Below, piece after piece: positions 1 to 14,400 of a DNA stretch of 54,504 nt. Numbering within the stretch: position 1 is the stretch's first letter; each line of letters opens with the position of its first letter. This DNA comes from Davidsoniella eucalypti. Lineage: Eukaryota > Ascomycota > Sordariomycetes > Microascales > Ceratocystidaceae. The stretch is from assembly GCA_004009845.1 (NCBI GenBank), contig RMBW01000150.1, positions 1 to 54,504 of the forward strand, in the 5' to 3' direction. Position numbers and translations under genes: made by a program. The notes under the pieces are model-generated. The model worked only from the letters and a program-made list of their open reading frames with translations, ran no database searches and had not been told where the DNA came from.

Positions 1-3000
1 TTTCTTATTACTATAGGCTACATCACCGCCTTGATAAATGACCGCAAAACAAGATACTTGACGATCTCAACCCGTGGTACTCTCGTCAAGACCGATATTT
101 AGCGAGCGAAAGCAAGACTCATAGTAGAGAGCAAAACAAATAAAACAGGAATATCTCTTCTTTTTTTCTTAGCTGTATCTGTATATCAAATTCCTTCATG
201 TTGAGACTTTGACCCAAAGTGACCCAAGAGAAGACTGGCCATGGGGGAGAAAAAAAAAAGATACAAAGACCAGGATTATAGCTTTACTCTCCCGGGACTG
301 ACATTACAGGGTATTCTTGGCCTGGCAGGGCTACGCGCGTTTTCTTTCTCTGTTGGTAGAGTTGTTTATACAAGCAGATCCCAGCTCAGCTAGGCAGATG
401 GGCTAGGCAGGCAAAGGTCAAGAAGTTCAAGAGAGCATAACAACTAAAGAAAAGACAAAGAAAGAATTGCTAGAGCAAAAAAAGCAGGTTTTACCACCGA
501 TACAGGGGGTTTTTCCTTGATCTTTCTGATCTCTCTATCTAGTTAACAGAAACGCTAGCGCCTTCGGTCTCGCTCTAACACGGTATTTTCTTACCCCCTT
601 GACAAGAGCTGGAAGATGTATATCAAGATAATAAACGTGTAGTACTTGACCGGTTGTATAAACCCTGATATATCATACTAACACGCTCAAAAGCCAAAAG
701 GCTGGAATAGCCCTAGACATGTCCTTGGCCTGTGCACACATACATACATCAATATACACTTGGACAATATATTCATTCACCTTTGCTTTTTCCACAGCTC
801 AATACATATGTAGAAACGGCGTGATATTACATATAACACACAAACTTAAGTTGGTAGGTTGGGAGATGGTTAATAGAGACGTGATATATCATATTGCGTA
901 TGTGCTAGAGAGGTACTGATGCTACGGATTCTCCTATATTCCATTATCCCGTCTGGGTATTCCATGTGGACGTACGAACTTGAGAGTACGTGCTTATCTC
1001 TATTATGCTAGCTTCTAGCCCTGGGGGTGAACAGCAGAAGGTTGAAATTTCAAAAGGCGAGAATGAGGCCCGGTCATGAGAAAAGAATAGAACGTCTATG
1101 GATTTCGAGATCGAACACGTGAACACGATGTAGTAGCGGTGTCCTTTTTGCACTTCCTTCTCTTTCCATTTATTAACCATTATTCCTTGTTACTCACATC
1201 AAAAGGGTTTGAGTGAAAGCCCCTTGGTCGTTTGCTATGTTTCCTTTGCTGTCTTTTCTTCTTTTTCTTTTGCCTCCCCTTCCTTCAAAGACTTCTGGTG
1301 CTTGTCACTTTTGTAATCTGGCGAGAAGTCGAGAACGAGTTACACTTACTGGGCTCCCCTTCCCCATACTTATCCCTTCACATTCTTTCTTTTGATCCAC
1401 GCACTTCAATGAATTCGGAGATGGCCATTGCCATTAAGCGGCCGCCACAATGATCTGAATAAGAACTGAAAGGATAAAGAGAACTCTTATACAAACTGAG
1501 ATCCTGAGATGCCGTGTGATCCTGATGCTAAACACGTCCAAGGAGCCTTTTGTTTGGAACTCTCTTATTTCTTACCTCTTTCTTCCTTCTCTTTTGCCTC
1601 AAGGCTGGAAGTGACTGGGATAGCTTGGCCGCCTGCCGTTGAAGTGCCGATGCAAGTTGGCCACATGAACGGGGGGGAACGAGAGTAATTCGCTAGTAAA
1701 GAATAGAAAATCACAGTAGACAAAGTAAACCCAACAGCTTGTAGGAGGAATAGCTCCATTCTCAAAGAGCCTTTTGTGTTAGGCTTCCTCCGACTGTAAC
1801 ATCAAGAGCCTATTGGATTGGCTGCTCTAATCTCTAGTTGGGATTTTCAGCAGCTCACGCGATATTTTTTCATAGGGCCTTCTATTAACATGCTTCCTTA
1901 GCTATCTACATATAGTCGCAACATAATATTCCAATATATCGGTTCCTTGTCGTTTTGACTTTATGGACTGGCTCTTGATGACAGTTTAGCCTCGAGAGAA
2001 TTATATTACATGTCCTGCTTATCATAGTCTAAATCACTTATATCTACGTGTTATCCTTAATTCCTTCTGTTATTCTGCAATATTTTATAATATCTCGTGC
2101 CTGCGTGCATTTTTTCGAAGCGGCTAGCCGTTGATCTCCTGCTACGTGCATTGTGCATATGCATGACCAGTTCCTGAGTGCATTACATACATATAGTGTT
2201 ATTTAATTGTATTCTCATACATATGTACTCAATATATATGCTGCAAATGTCGTACTACAGTAGTTCTCCGCCTGGCTGCAGAAACCTAGACGAAGGTTAA
2301 GAAGATGATGGAAGAGCAGAAGAAGAATCTGTGCTCTCTAAAGACCACCTTGACTTGACCTAATAAAGTGTCCCTCAAGAGATCTACCATGCAAGTTCTA
2401 AGTGCCTACCTACTCTATACCAGGGTTTGCGACCTGATAATTAACCCTATCTATACTCGGTACTTGTCATTATTTTCGTCAAGAAGATTATTGACTCAGA
2501 TCTTTTTATCTACTACCAAAGGGTCTCATAGCTCAAAGCGTAGTTTCTTGGATTGTCCAAAAGTTGAAGCTAAGGCACTACCGAACTCGCTAGTTTCTGG
2601 TCCTACGATGCCGACGCTATTTTTTTTTGTTTCTTAGTTGCGTAATCTAGCAAGTGAGAGAATCAGGAACACTTGATATGTGTACGATTTTTCCAAGTTC
2701 TTTGCTATGCAAAGTTTTGCCTCTCAGGATGTTAGTCTTTAACTTGAAAACGGGTTATTCGTCTGTTAGTTATCACTGCTACCTAGCTCAGGAGAATGGA
2801 AAACGTGGACAGCCAAAGTGCCTTTTTAATAGACACGCGCTGGTCAAAGAAATCCAAAAACCTGAAGAATGATGAAAGGTCTAGTCACTTTTGTCACTTT
2901 TTTTTGATCGTGTGAAGGCTCAAGGGATGACGCTATCATAAGTTCTTGAGTGAGTTCCAAAGCTTAACAGAGTTTCAACCACTAACTGCTATGTTGAGGT

Positions 3001-5810
3001 TGATTTACAGGGATGGGATGGCCATTATCACGCAAAGACCAAATCCAGATAATAATCTAGGCTGTAGAGGACAACAAAGAATCAGCTGGTCTTGTATTCC
3101 TGCTCGGGAATATCTCCAACTAACGGTTCAAGCTATTGTATATCTGGTGACATTTACGAGCGAGAATAACCCGGCTTCAACGACACTCCCCTTCTCATTG
3201 GCCCATGGAGTCACGCCATCTGTTTACTGGCCAGCTACACGAAAGCCCGTTTCTTCTGATAATAAAGTTTGCCTGTCGTTGGGTCAGAGATAGATAGAAC
3301 GTGAAGAGCGAGGGGGTTGGAAGAAGAACGAACCATCGGCCTTGCCCCAAAGAATCAGAGAATCTAGGCTTAGGAAAAAGGCCAAGACTTGAGCTATTCG
3401 TTCTCTGTATGGACAGGATAATGGGCTTTACGTAGGGTTGACAGGACGTTATACACGAGTAAGCTTTGTCAAATGGAAGGCAAAAAAGGGCCTGGAACTC
3501 GCCAGGCCTTTGATTTTTGAACACAAAGCGTCCCTGTATCTTGAGGCGCGCCTCATAGTTTACGGAAAAAAAAATTTTGCAGTAAAATATGTCGCTTAGT
3601 CTCTGCAAATTACCTACCAGCCCCAAAAGATGCTACTTTTGTGAGCTTGATACAGTGGCAACGGCCTGTAGTTACAGGGGCTGACTCAATAAACCCTGAA
3701 AAAAAGCTTGGGCCCTGTGAACCCCTTCTAAGTCTTCTAAACAAAGAATAAAAATTTGGGCCATGGCTGGGGGAGCGAAACGAAAAAGAAAAAAAAATGC
3801 CAGTAAAGCAAGCCCATATTTGTGTCTGTTTTGATAATTACAGGGCATGTTAGCGATCCCCTAGACAAGCGCTAGAGTTTCACGAGTAATGTGTACACTA
3901 ACTTACAGTCTGGACAGGGCAAAATACCAGTAGTAGACCATATATCTCTGTATACACCAATCCTGCTGACTTCTTTCAACCTCGCGCTTTTCAGGCCCTA
4001 CATTTTTTATCCAGGCTTTTTTTTATTTCGTCATGCTGCACGCATACCGTGCCGTTAGTGCATACAGCCGAGTTCAAGTCCCCTACAATATAGGCGGTCA
4101 CAGCGGGCCACAGCGCTACAGCTTACAGGGAGAAAGTTAGTGGGCTGGGCTGGGGGAAATTTCTGCAGTATTATTTTTTCCGATTTCCTCTATAACATGT
4201 TAGTTGACAATGAAAAGCAAGATATCGAGATCGTGATCAGCTCATTGGCCGGGGATTGCGATGCTTTGAACTATGATTATTTGCAGCTTCGGACAAGCCA
4301 CCAATAAGCAAATCGAAATCGATGTACAGATACTCAGTCCTTCTAGTGGCGGCCAGAAGATCACGTCCTTGTAGAATATCAGGGCCCGAGTATATCGGTC
4401 TGTATGTGCTAAACGAGCAGTCAAAGCCACCGCCACCGGTCGTTTCTTAGATTATTTGGCAAGTCAGTTCGGCTCTGTAAAAGTGGTTTACTTCTTGCTT
4501 TAGCTGTCCCATGCCGTTTGTACCGTTGATATTGTTGCCACATCTGTTTGTTGGCGTTTTATAGCGGCTCAAAAAAAGGAAGAAGACACACGGCTTAGGT
4601 ATTTTGTTTATCTTTTTGCCCTGCTATGGACGAGAAAAAAAAACACAAGAAAAACAGCCCTATCACATATATGGGAGGTGATACTCTGGATTTTGTTTCT
4701 CCGTCTCTAGCATCAGGGGGCCTGCTCTCGTTCTGTTTATCACCATTGTGGCCACTATTCTATGATGATGTGATAGTGATATTGATGGAAAAGTACAAAG
4801 GTCTGTAGTATCACATCACCGATGGTGCATTGTAGCGAGCGATGATAAGACCTCCAGATGCCCATCAAAGCCAGGACAGAAGAGACGATATCTTACATCA
4901 TGTTTCGGGGCATCTTGAAAACAACAAGAGAACACCAATATAAAGGACGCCGTGCAAAGACTGTCAGGGTTCGAGGGCGTCTATTGTGACTCCTGCTTCA
5001 TGCAGGAGCTCAAACACATTCTTTCTTGAAGTCAAATACAGCCTGCCTATACTCATGTGTGTGTAAGATCACATCACGCATGTGAGGTGAAGGACGATCA
5101 CCCAACTGAGAAACTGGGTATGTCAAGTCAATAAACAAATGGCTCATTTGGAATCAACGACTGCTCAGACTGGTCCTAAAACTGGAGTATTGCCGATATA
5201 TAGATTTGCAGTGCCCAAGTCAGCTCGAAGGGATAAACAGCCAAGAAATAAATGTTGATTTCGGGATATCGTATCCAAGTTACAAGGCCATATGTATGTG
5301 TTGAACCAGTCACACCTGCATTCCCGTTATCACAGTTCATACAATTTTCTTCCTTCTTTATCTAGTACTCCGGACATCTCCTCTCCTCGTTAGGAATGCT
5401 GGAAACGAAGAGCTCCCTCTTAGATATAATTCAACTTTTTTTTTTTTGGTTTCCTTAGTTGTCTCCTGTGATCACTCCCTCAGTAGCTTCGCCCTCTGTA
5501 ATAGGAAGATTTAGAAACTCGTAGACTATAATATTTGGGTCGCCATATACAAGAAGAGAAACGAAGGGGACAATATGAGACGCAGGAAACAAAGCTTGAA
5601 TGTCCCTACTCTCTCCGTCATTCTCTTTCCTATCTATCGACTAGCCATCACGTACGTCACAGGATCAAGAGGACACACAGGCCAACACCACAAGCACCGA
5701 TTATAATAGCTGGTATATCTTATAGCATATCACAGCCCTTATATACGCTGGGACAGATCATCTTGTGACTTGTAACGGGATTATATTTCATGCTGTTCTG
5801 GGTTCGCGAT

Positions 5811-5860
5811 GGTCAACTAAAACCCGCCGATCCAGAACGGAGTAGTCCGTTTGACCGGAC
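5811..5860. repeat. Nested inverted repeats with CGG-N6-CCG core
   Basis: AACGGA (5836-5841) and TCCGTT (5846-5851) form a 6-bp stem around a GTAG loop. GGTCAA (5811-5816) is complementary to TTGACC (5851-5856). GTCCG (5845-5849) is complementary to CGGAC (5856-5860), so alternative hairpins are possible. A TTTTTT run follows at 5862-5867. The core also reads CGG-N6-CCG, a spacing used by some fungal Zn2Cys6 regulators. Whether it acts as a protein site or as an RNA structure is not known. Confidence 0.4.
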
Positions 5861-8800
5861 ATTTTTTATGATGGAGAGGTTGTCCGCGAGAGAATAATGT
5901 ATCAAACCTGTGTATATTTTATTCTTTTCTTTTTACTAGTGCACAATTAGAGAATACTTTTTTTGCTACCAAGACGGAGATGCCGGGCTGCTATTAGCAG
6001 TAGGTAGAAAATATACGATGATGAAACGGAGGGTAGGCAGAAAATAATGAATACTGTGGTATATTGGCTCGTCACTGCTTTTTAGATCAAGAATGTGTGA
6101 CTTATAGCACAATACTGATATCGAGCACTTCTCTTACAGCCTGAGGCTCATGCTCTTGTCAAGCCACTGCACTGTGGCAGTTAACAAATGTGGTGCAACT
6201 AGTAGACAATATACAGGGGGGGTTCCTCATACAAGATTTCTGACTATGAGCTTCCCCTCCTTTCACAAGTATTCCCTGTCGGTATTTTTCCCAATGGCAA
6301 CGCAGTTTTGGGGAATCTTTCATGCGTCATCGCCAGACTTTGCTTGCATAATGGTGGTTTTCCAAATATCGAAGGACACCGGAAGAATCCTCAGTCTGAA
6401 CATACGAACTCGGTCCTCAAGGTGCTCATAGGTTCGCTATTCTATACGTATAGTTGCTTCACTATTGTAACTATAGCGTGACATTGCCGCGTCGGTACAT
6501 GTCAAGATGGAAATATACTACGGAAATAAACTATGCTGCGTCATAAGGTGGCAATAGTGACGGTTCCTACAATACAAGACTGTCTCCTACTGAAATTATG
6601 TAGCTAGCTATATCTCTCCCGAGCTAGGCACTAGGCCCCTCCTGGATAGAAAGGTAAAACGAGAACCTCATCCCGGAAGGGGATCGACAATCAAGCTCAA
6701 CCTTGGCAATGTAATATTTTGCCAGTATATATTTTGGCTCGTTGGCCAGGCTCGGAGCTGAAATGTGAAAAGGGCATGTGATACAATGGGAGTCAAGAGG
6801 GGAAGGCCAAACAAGAATATTGAATGGTGCCACGAAGAACAACGCCCGAAGCAGACAACTGCCTGATCGAGTAATATCACGCATCTCTGTAGTCAGGCTT
6901 TCATGACGCCTTTGTGTATTTTCTGCCTCCTGTTGCTTCTTGGCTGTATCTGCACATGCCCAGTTTTTGCTATGAGCTCATACTCAGTACAGATATTCTT
7001 CCGAGCAACAGCTGCTGCTCGGATGTCGTACTTTTAGTCGTACTGCTACTGGGTCGACACACAATAACACAAAGGCACGGGAGTCACAAAAGCGTTTGGT
7101 CGGCCTTTTGAGACAGGTGCAAGCGATGGGCGGGCTAGGCAGTGCAACTGTCCTTTCTTCTTTCTTTGACTTGTTGTATCACCGAACCACTGGCATGACA
7201 TCTTGTATCTTCCTGTGTCTAGCGAAAGGAATGCGTATGTCTAGTTGAAAACGTAACGTCGTACTGTAATGATGCTGAGTGCCCTGTATTGATATAGATA
7301 TGGTCCCTACGAGAGAAAGAAATGACTCTTTACAAGAGAAGCGTTGAATAAATCAAACGGTCCATAAGGCCAGTCACGCTATGAACGGTGCTTTAATCAA
7401 TGCAAGATGTGGCTATCGAACTTGGCTTACAATAGACGGGAGTCGATCAATAACTAGTGTCTCAAAAAAACAACTTTTTAGTTTTCCTTCGTTTCTGTCC
7501 AAGTCAAAAAGTCTTTGAGCGACTAGCGACCAATAGAATTCTGACGATGACTCAGCAAGACAGCAGCACTGTAATGGCAGTGCAAAATCATAAACATACT
7601 AAGTCTTCTTTTTTTAATTCATACTAAGTCTAGTTACCGGGCTTAGACTATACTAGAAGTAGAAGCAATTGTCTTTTTTCCCACTATAGAACGTCTTTGC
7701 TCTTCTTGGCTTGTTATGTCGCTGTAAAAACAAACTATTAGACAAACACACAAACAAGAGACTAATGATGGCTGAGTAGCAAATATTCTTGTTTTTTATT
7801 GTTACTGCTAAACAAACTAGGGCAATCTAGACTTCACTGGATTTTCATAGTGGCGGACATTCACCACACCATTCATCATGCAGTATTTGTTTAATATCAC
7901 ATTTTCTCTCGCGAATGTCAAGTCCGGTGAAATGACAGACTGTAGATCGAATAATCGCATGGTCAAAAAAAATAATAGAGGGAGATCGACTCTGTGAGTT
8001 TCATTTCATGCGGTCGATATCTTGTTTCTTCCACCACGAGAATTTTAAGCGATGAAAAAGAAAAAAAGAAAAAAAACATAACAGCAATATTTACTCAACA
8101 AGTGACGATCGTCGACCGGACCTGGAAATCTTGGTCTTGGCCAACTGTTTTCCCATGATGCCACGATATCTGGGCTGTTTCAACTGAACTGACGAGAAAG
8201 ATTTGCCATCTCAATGTTGTCTATGTTCTGGGATGCCAAATTATGAATATCGTGAAACACTGATGTAAATCTCGCGATGCTCACAAATAACTTCTATTAA
8301 GCGACCCAAGAGCCAGAGCTACATGCGGAGCGGTTAGTCGCCCAAATATGTGATCTCTTGTGGCATATGGGATCTGGCTGATCTCCGCTGTATGATTATA
8401 CCGAAGTAGATATCTATGATATTTTCCATAGCCTCGGTGTTGATCACAGCGAATTATTTCTAATCTGACCTTGATTTCATAGAGATAGTCTAGAGGAGAA
8501 CCCCGGTCCGTGTCTAAAGCACGCTTGTGGCAAGTCTGTCGAGGGCCTGAAGACTAGGAACAGCATCCTGTAGTTATATTCTCCGGTTGGACAAGTCAGG
8601 CAAAAGGTTGAAGCTCAACGAAATCACAGTTATGTAATATATCTTCTATGGTCACTCTCGATCCTGCTTTCTGAAATCGGACATTGCTTCTCATAACCGT
8701 CTTTTAGATATCAGATTTAGAGCTTACCTCGAACAAAAGCGAAACCCTACAGTTGTGCTCGCTTACACCCTAAACCCTGGATACTCAACCCCGAGCTTTC

Positions 8801-11259
8801 ATGTTAAACCAGGCTGGGTGAAGCGGTGTGACAAGTTACGCAGCGCTGGCCATTATTTGGTTGAAGGGATATAACCACAGGCTTTCCACACGGGAAGAAG
8901 GGCCTGTATGTACATATTTGCAAAGGCTGCATGTGTACTTGACTGTAGTGAACAGTTAGTCTTATTGTTGGCTACCTTCCAAAGCTACCACTGTGACAAG
9001 CTAGACTGTATGTACACACATCACATTATGATATTGCAAGACCACAGCCCGCGGCGTGCCCCATACGTGCATCTATATGTGCCGTATGTACGAATTCGGC
9101 TAGTGGATATCCTCTAGCAGCTTCGGAAAGTCTCCCGTCACAGGACCTTTGTTAGTTCTATTGTCCTTGTACAGGTACAGCGATGCATATGCACGTTGGC
9201 CGATCAGGGCATAAGCACATACTATGTACTATGTAAGCATCACACTGCAACAATGCAGCCACGCATGTAAATATACAGCAGCCAAGGCCTATCGGGTCGT
9301 TCGTCTCAACAGCGGCGGCAGGTAATCAAATATCTTGTAGCGGAATGCTCCTTTGCATACGGCCAGCCATTAGTCTGTCCTTTGCCTCTTCTTATACCTG
9401 TAGGCTCTTTAAACGGCATATTCTATGCAGCCTCATGCACTGTCTAAATCCACGAGCTGCGGTGTATCCTGACCACATGGTCTGCAGCCATGGCAGCAGC
9501 TGTGGCCATTTGACACCACAACATAGTAAACAAGTATCACGTATTGCAGAACAGTTTCCCTATCAAGCTAGCCCAGGCACATATTTCGTAGTTGCCGAAA
9601 GAGACCAAGGAGCATTCTTCTGACTAAGTTCTTTTTTTGTCTGTCCGTTCCCTTTCCCATGCAGTAAGCCGCATTTAGGAGCGTATCAAGAGAAAAGCTG
9701 AGCCTGCAGGACTTAGCAAGCTCGTTTTCTCGTCACATACCCGCCCTTCTCCAAGCCCAATTCAGCCCGTCGATCGCCATGCCTTATCTCGGTCTGCCGC
9801 CTGCATTTATTTGTTCCGTAGACAAAGAAGAGAAATGCCACGAAAGAGGATGGCGGAAATTGCGCCTTGCTATGTTGTTGTCCGAAAAAAAACAAAAATA
9901 AACAGAAATGCTGGTATTGTGTTTACAGGTGATAAACTCCAGGGCAACAACGTACTTTGTACTACTCATCTAATGACAAACCCAGGAGGGCTGCATCTAG
10001 CACCCAGCCGTCACATAGTGCTAAGATTCGTTTGGCGTTTTATTGGCTTGTTGAAGCGGGAAGATACCTACAAAAAGGAAAGGGTTTGTTTCCAGATTCA
10101 CTAGCTTACTGCTCAGTTTTTTCTTCTTATTTCTACTCGCAAACGAGCACACAAAAAACGCAAATCAGAGCATAGTGTTGGTTTGTGTTGTTGTTTTTGT
10201 TATTTGTTTTCTTTCTTTTTGCCTGTTTGGACATTCGTATAGTTGGCGAATTTAGCCTACGAGAACATCAACAAATAGGTTAGACTATATTAAATAGGCT
10301 AGTCTGAGGCTAGGCATTCATGCTTTGTAGGCCCTTCAAATGACGTCTTCCTTACTCGGTGCTCTTATATAATTAGGGTCTGCGTGTACAGTATAGGGTT
10401 ATTCGTACAAACATCACATACAGCATATTCTAAATTTATTCGAACGAAGCTCTACAACATCACAACCATACTATTTAGTTGTTCTCTACTCATTTAACGT
10501 GTGCTCTGCTACATGTAGCTGTATAAGGAACCTATTCTCAGAAGTTCGAAGCGGCTCCCGAGGATTTACTAAGAAATAAATAATGAATATAGGTATGTAT
10601 ATACATAGTCTTCTTCTTGCTTGAATCTTGGAGGTGGCTGAGCAGTATATGCATTTTGTTGCTATGTATAATCTAGATTCTTGTGAGAATTTAAAAATAA
10701 AAAATAACCTAGACCAAAAGAGCAAAAACTTGACTTTGTTTTGTTGAACCTTTCTTCATCAAAGTTTCATGTGGCCAAACTAGGCTAAAAGTTTTTTTTT
10801 TCTTCTCTATTTTCTCCCATCTTATTAGGTATGGTTCGTAAGAATAGCATAATAAGAACAGTGACGGTGGTGATCAAATTCAACTTGATCGAGGCGCAAT
10901 CGTGTGTTATTCATGCACTCAAAGCTACCTTTGGTTTAGTCTCTATTCGTGATCATCCTGCCAGAAAAGCGTACCTGAAAAGCATCGGACGGAAGTTCGT
11001 GAGCCAAGACAATAGCGTTACAGCAGGCGGACAATAACCCTAACTATATATCATGTTGAGCCCGTACAGCTCTGATTGACTTGACACTGATATGCTACTT
11101 AACCCTAAAAGACTCCGGATTTTTGCCTATAAAGTTCGATTACAAGACAAAAAATAGACGACTACAAACTTCTGTCGTCCGAAGGTCAGCAAAAAGTTCT
11201 GTGATGCCCCAAAGATCCGCCGAAGAAGATTCCATGAACGCAGACAACACCATCTTTAT

Positions 11260-11450
11260 CCCCCCCCATCCATTAAGACGACAAAAATAGACCCCCTTCA
11301 TCTCATTTCCCCCCCCCCAAAATGTCTGTGGGTCTATGTTTATCTTGGGTTTATACATACAAATGCGTGTTACAGAATCGACGCTCGTGCCACATCCTTA
11401 ACAAGCTTTCCAAGACTTATCTACCTATGTTATTCAGCCTTCCCCCCCCG
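11260..11450. repeat. Three poly-C tracts within 190 bp
   Basis: Uninterrupted C runs of 8 (11260-11267), 10 (11309-11318) and 8 (11443-11450) nt lie in otherwise AT-leaning DNA. No reading frame or known element accounts for them. Homopolymer lengths may carry sequencing error. Confidence 0.6.
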
Positions 11451-14400
11451 TAAGATAAGGTAGAGTGACATAAAGAGAGAATAAAGACACATGATCCGAG
11501 ACGATCTCCCTATGGTGGTGCTCCATCGTTTCCTGGACATTCATGCGAAGCCATAAATACTGCAATATTTATTTCTGCCTACGTGACCCGAGAAATAGTG
11601 GTGGGGCCCTTTTGGCATTTTCATACCATCTGATTTGGCTCCTCTTCTTTATAGCTGTTCTTAGAAACAAAACACTCTCGTGGTCAACCGGACATTTCTC
11701 AATTCTCTCCAAACCACGCTGCTTGGTGGGAACACCATATTACTGATCCATACTGTGATGTGTTTATGCCATGAATAGAAGCCGTACTTGACTTTCTTTT
11801 GAAACCTGGAATCGTCCTGTTCCACACTGTTCTAATCTAACATGCGCTGACTATAGTCGTATATGTATTATAGCACTCAAAATCTATATAGATTGTGAAA
11901 GCCAACAACTTTGATGCATCCAAGTGAGTAAATATGTATATGTAGACCAGGCTAGCCATCCACGGATTAGCTATCCATGAATAGCATATCTTCTTACCCT
12001 ATCAGGAAGTCAACCCAATGGGAAGTATATTCTACATGTTTTGCTGCGTTGTGTGATATTGACTCATGACTTGTACTATCGTATACCACTATCTGATATT
12101 TGTTGTTTCTATATGTGCACAAGCCAGTGTTTTGCGGCATTACCTTTACTTTTTCTACTGAATCATCGACTTAGCGTGATAAGAGCAGGGCTTCCGGTGT
12201 GTTTGATACTCGATACAGAGGGTGAACACAAGAATTGTGTGTTTATTTTGTTTCGAAAGGTTAACCATCCATCTGCTTGAATACGTATATCGAAAAAGAG
12301 ATGAAAGGGATACACTGAGACAATTACAGCCGGGTAGTCTACATACACACGTATCTGTATATACGAATAGGTATGTAGATTTCTTATTGGCCAGGTTTTT
12401 AATTTTTTACAGATGTGTGGAATATCACTCATTGCTCTGAACATATAGGTCTTGTTTCTGGTGATCAGAACCTGTGGAAGTTAGATATCAGCCCTGATAT
12501 AGCGTGTGATACAGTTCAATGACTGATTAGACTACCAGCTTATATCATATAACTAGAAAGTTTTCGTGACTACATACATGCTTTGTAATATAGATGTCCC
12601 AATAAGTTTGAGATCCCACCATAGTTTCTCTACGTCATGTCTCTATCTGTTTGAATATTTATATTGATTCCATCATATCCCGTGTTGAATATTTGTGTGA
12701 CTCGTTCTAGATATATTTGTCTTGCACGCTGGTAGAAATATTAACTGAAAGAGCTTTCATTACACTAATAAGATGGATAGAGACAAACGGTATCTACCCT
12801 AGGGCACCCGCCGGAGCTTGAGAAAAACATTATGATAGGATAGAGCCCTATATTGGACATATATCATATATCAAGTGTCGTGTCCGGATTCACCTATAAC
12901 AAGAAATACGCCAGTGGTGTATTCATTTCCACTAATAATCGCCCTTCTGCTAGGAGCATACATGTATATCGGCGTATGTAATGCGCCGAACGGGCGAAAG
13001 TACTATCTTCTTCTTCAGTCAGGTACGAACTCCTTAGAAAGGGAAGAAAGATATAACCGGGCACTAATTACTGCTTTACATATCGGGGCTCCCTTGATAT
13101 ACACATAGGTCAGAACTTTAGAATTGGCATATTATATATTAGAGGATTGTAGAATCACAAACAGAAGTACCTGTACAGGGGGAATCGCCGTTGGACCCCG
13201 GAACTCTCTTTTATTGGCATGTACAGTACACTGTTTAGCATATACATAAGACAAAAGACAAACACCGGGGAGGGTTGTATAGGGCCAGATATATGGCGTC
13301 GAGACACCGGTCAAATCGAAGGAGACTTTCGTAACTTGGTCGACCCGGGCGACTAGCTCGTAGCCTACATCTAAGACTTGCATAAAGTGAAGGCATCGAG
13401 CCTATCATCGGGAATTTCTTCTTGCTAACTATCTTATGTTGTATATTTGTTGTCTTGGATACCTTGGACTCTCTTGTCTCAGATGGATACAAGATACTTT
13501 TTGGGGAGGGGAAGTCTGTTTTTCCTCTGAGTTGATCAGAAACAAAAACCAGCATCCTTAAAGTGTCTCAATACTTACTTTTTCTCTGGGAAAAAAAAAG
13601 GTCTGTTCTCTCTGATATTGTTATTGGCTAGATTTGGTCATGAAATATACAGAACTTGCATCAGTTGCGCTGATACTAGGTAAGAACCGTGGGCCTGGTA
13701 ATCCCTTGCGTCAAATCTATCGCTGTTTACTATTCATTCATGCACTGAGCTGTTAGTTCGAGTAAACAAACCAAGAAGCTAAGCAGGGTAGCAATAGTCT
13801 TAAAGCTCTATGAGTATAATTGGACTGTTGGTAAAGGGATCCGTTGTTGTATTCAAAGGGAAACATCAAGATACACGTAAAATGACTGCCACTACTTAGC
13901 GACCCAGTAAATCACTAGGGAATGTAAATCTAATAAACCAAGGAAAGATATCATTACATTTTGTGCCCTGGAAATTAGAATTAATAGTCCATCCGCTGTC
14001 AAACCAAGAAGATCAGCCTGCCTTTGTTTTAAACCTCACCTTTGACGTCTCGAATCACCACATATACTCATCTATATTGAATTATATGGGCTATACCTGC
14101 TCGCTCTATACTTTTATCCCTTGGGCCAGAAAAAACAACTATATGGCTAGTATTCCTTTATATTTCATATATAGATGTCCCTACAATCCCTTCGTAGGAT
14201 GAAGATGCCAACTTCAGCTTTACTTGCTACTTAGTCATCGGTACCGAGATAGGCGGCCGGTAAGCTGTCCGAGTTAAGTTACTTTGTGATTTTTGCCCTG
14301 ACAATGATAGCTACGCGAGTTGGCAAAGTAAGTAAGCTCTTTTACCCTTTTTGGGCATAGACTAACTTTCTACGCTCACTTGATGTTGAAAGTTCCATTT

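Noticed and set aside
1485..1530. CTGAGAT and CTGATG words suggesting a TPP riboswitch
   Set aside because: The order and paired helices of the thiamin aptamer are missing, and no thiamin gene follows.
3195..3626. 143-codon minus-strand open frame
   Set aside because: No motif and no conserved-looking pattern; overlaps a plus-strand frame of 115 codons. Expected by chance in a 20-kb gene-poor stretch.
4050..4100. Possible tRNA T-arm (GAGTTCAAGTCCCC)
   Set aside because: The bases either side do not pair as a T stem, and no acceptor stem or anticodon arm fits.
8740..8785. ACCCTAAACCCTGG, telomere-like sequence
   Set aside because: Only two imperfect units; no array, so not a telomere or clear interstitial telomere.
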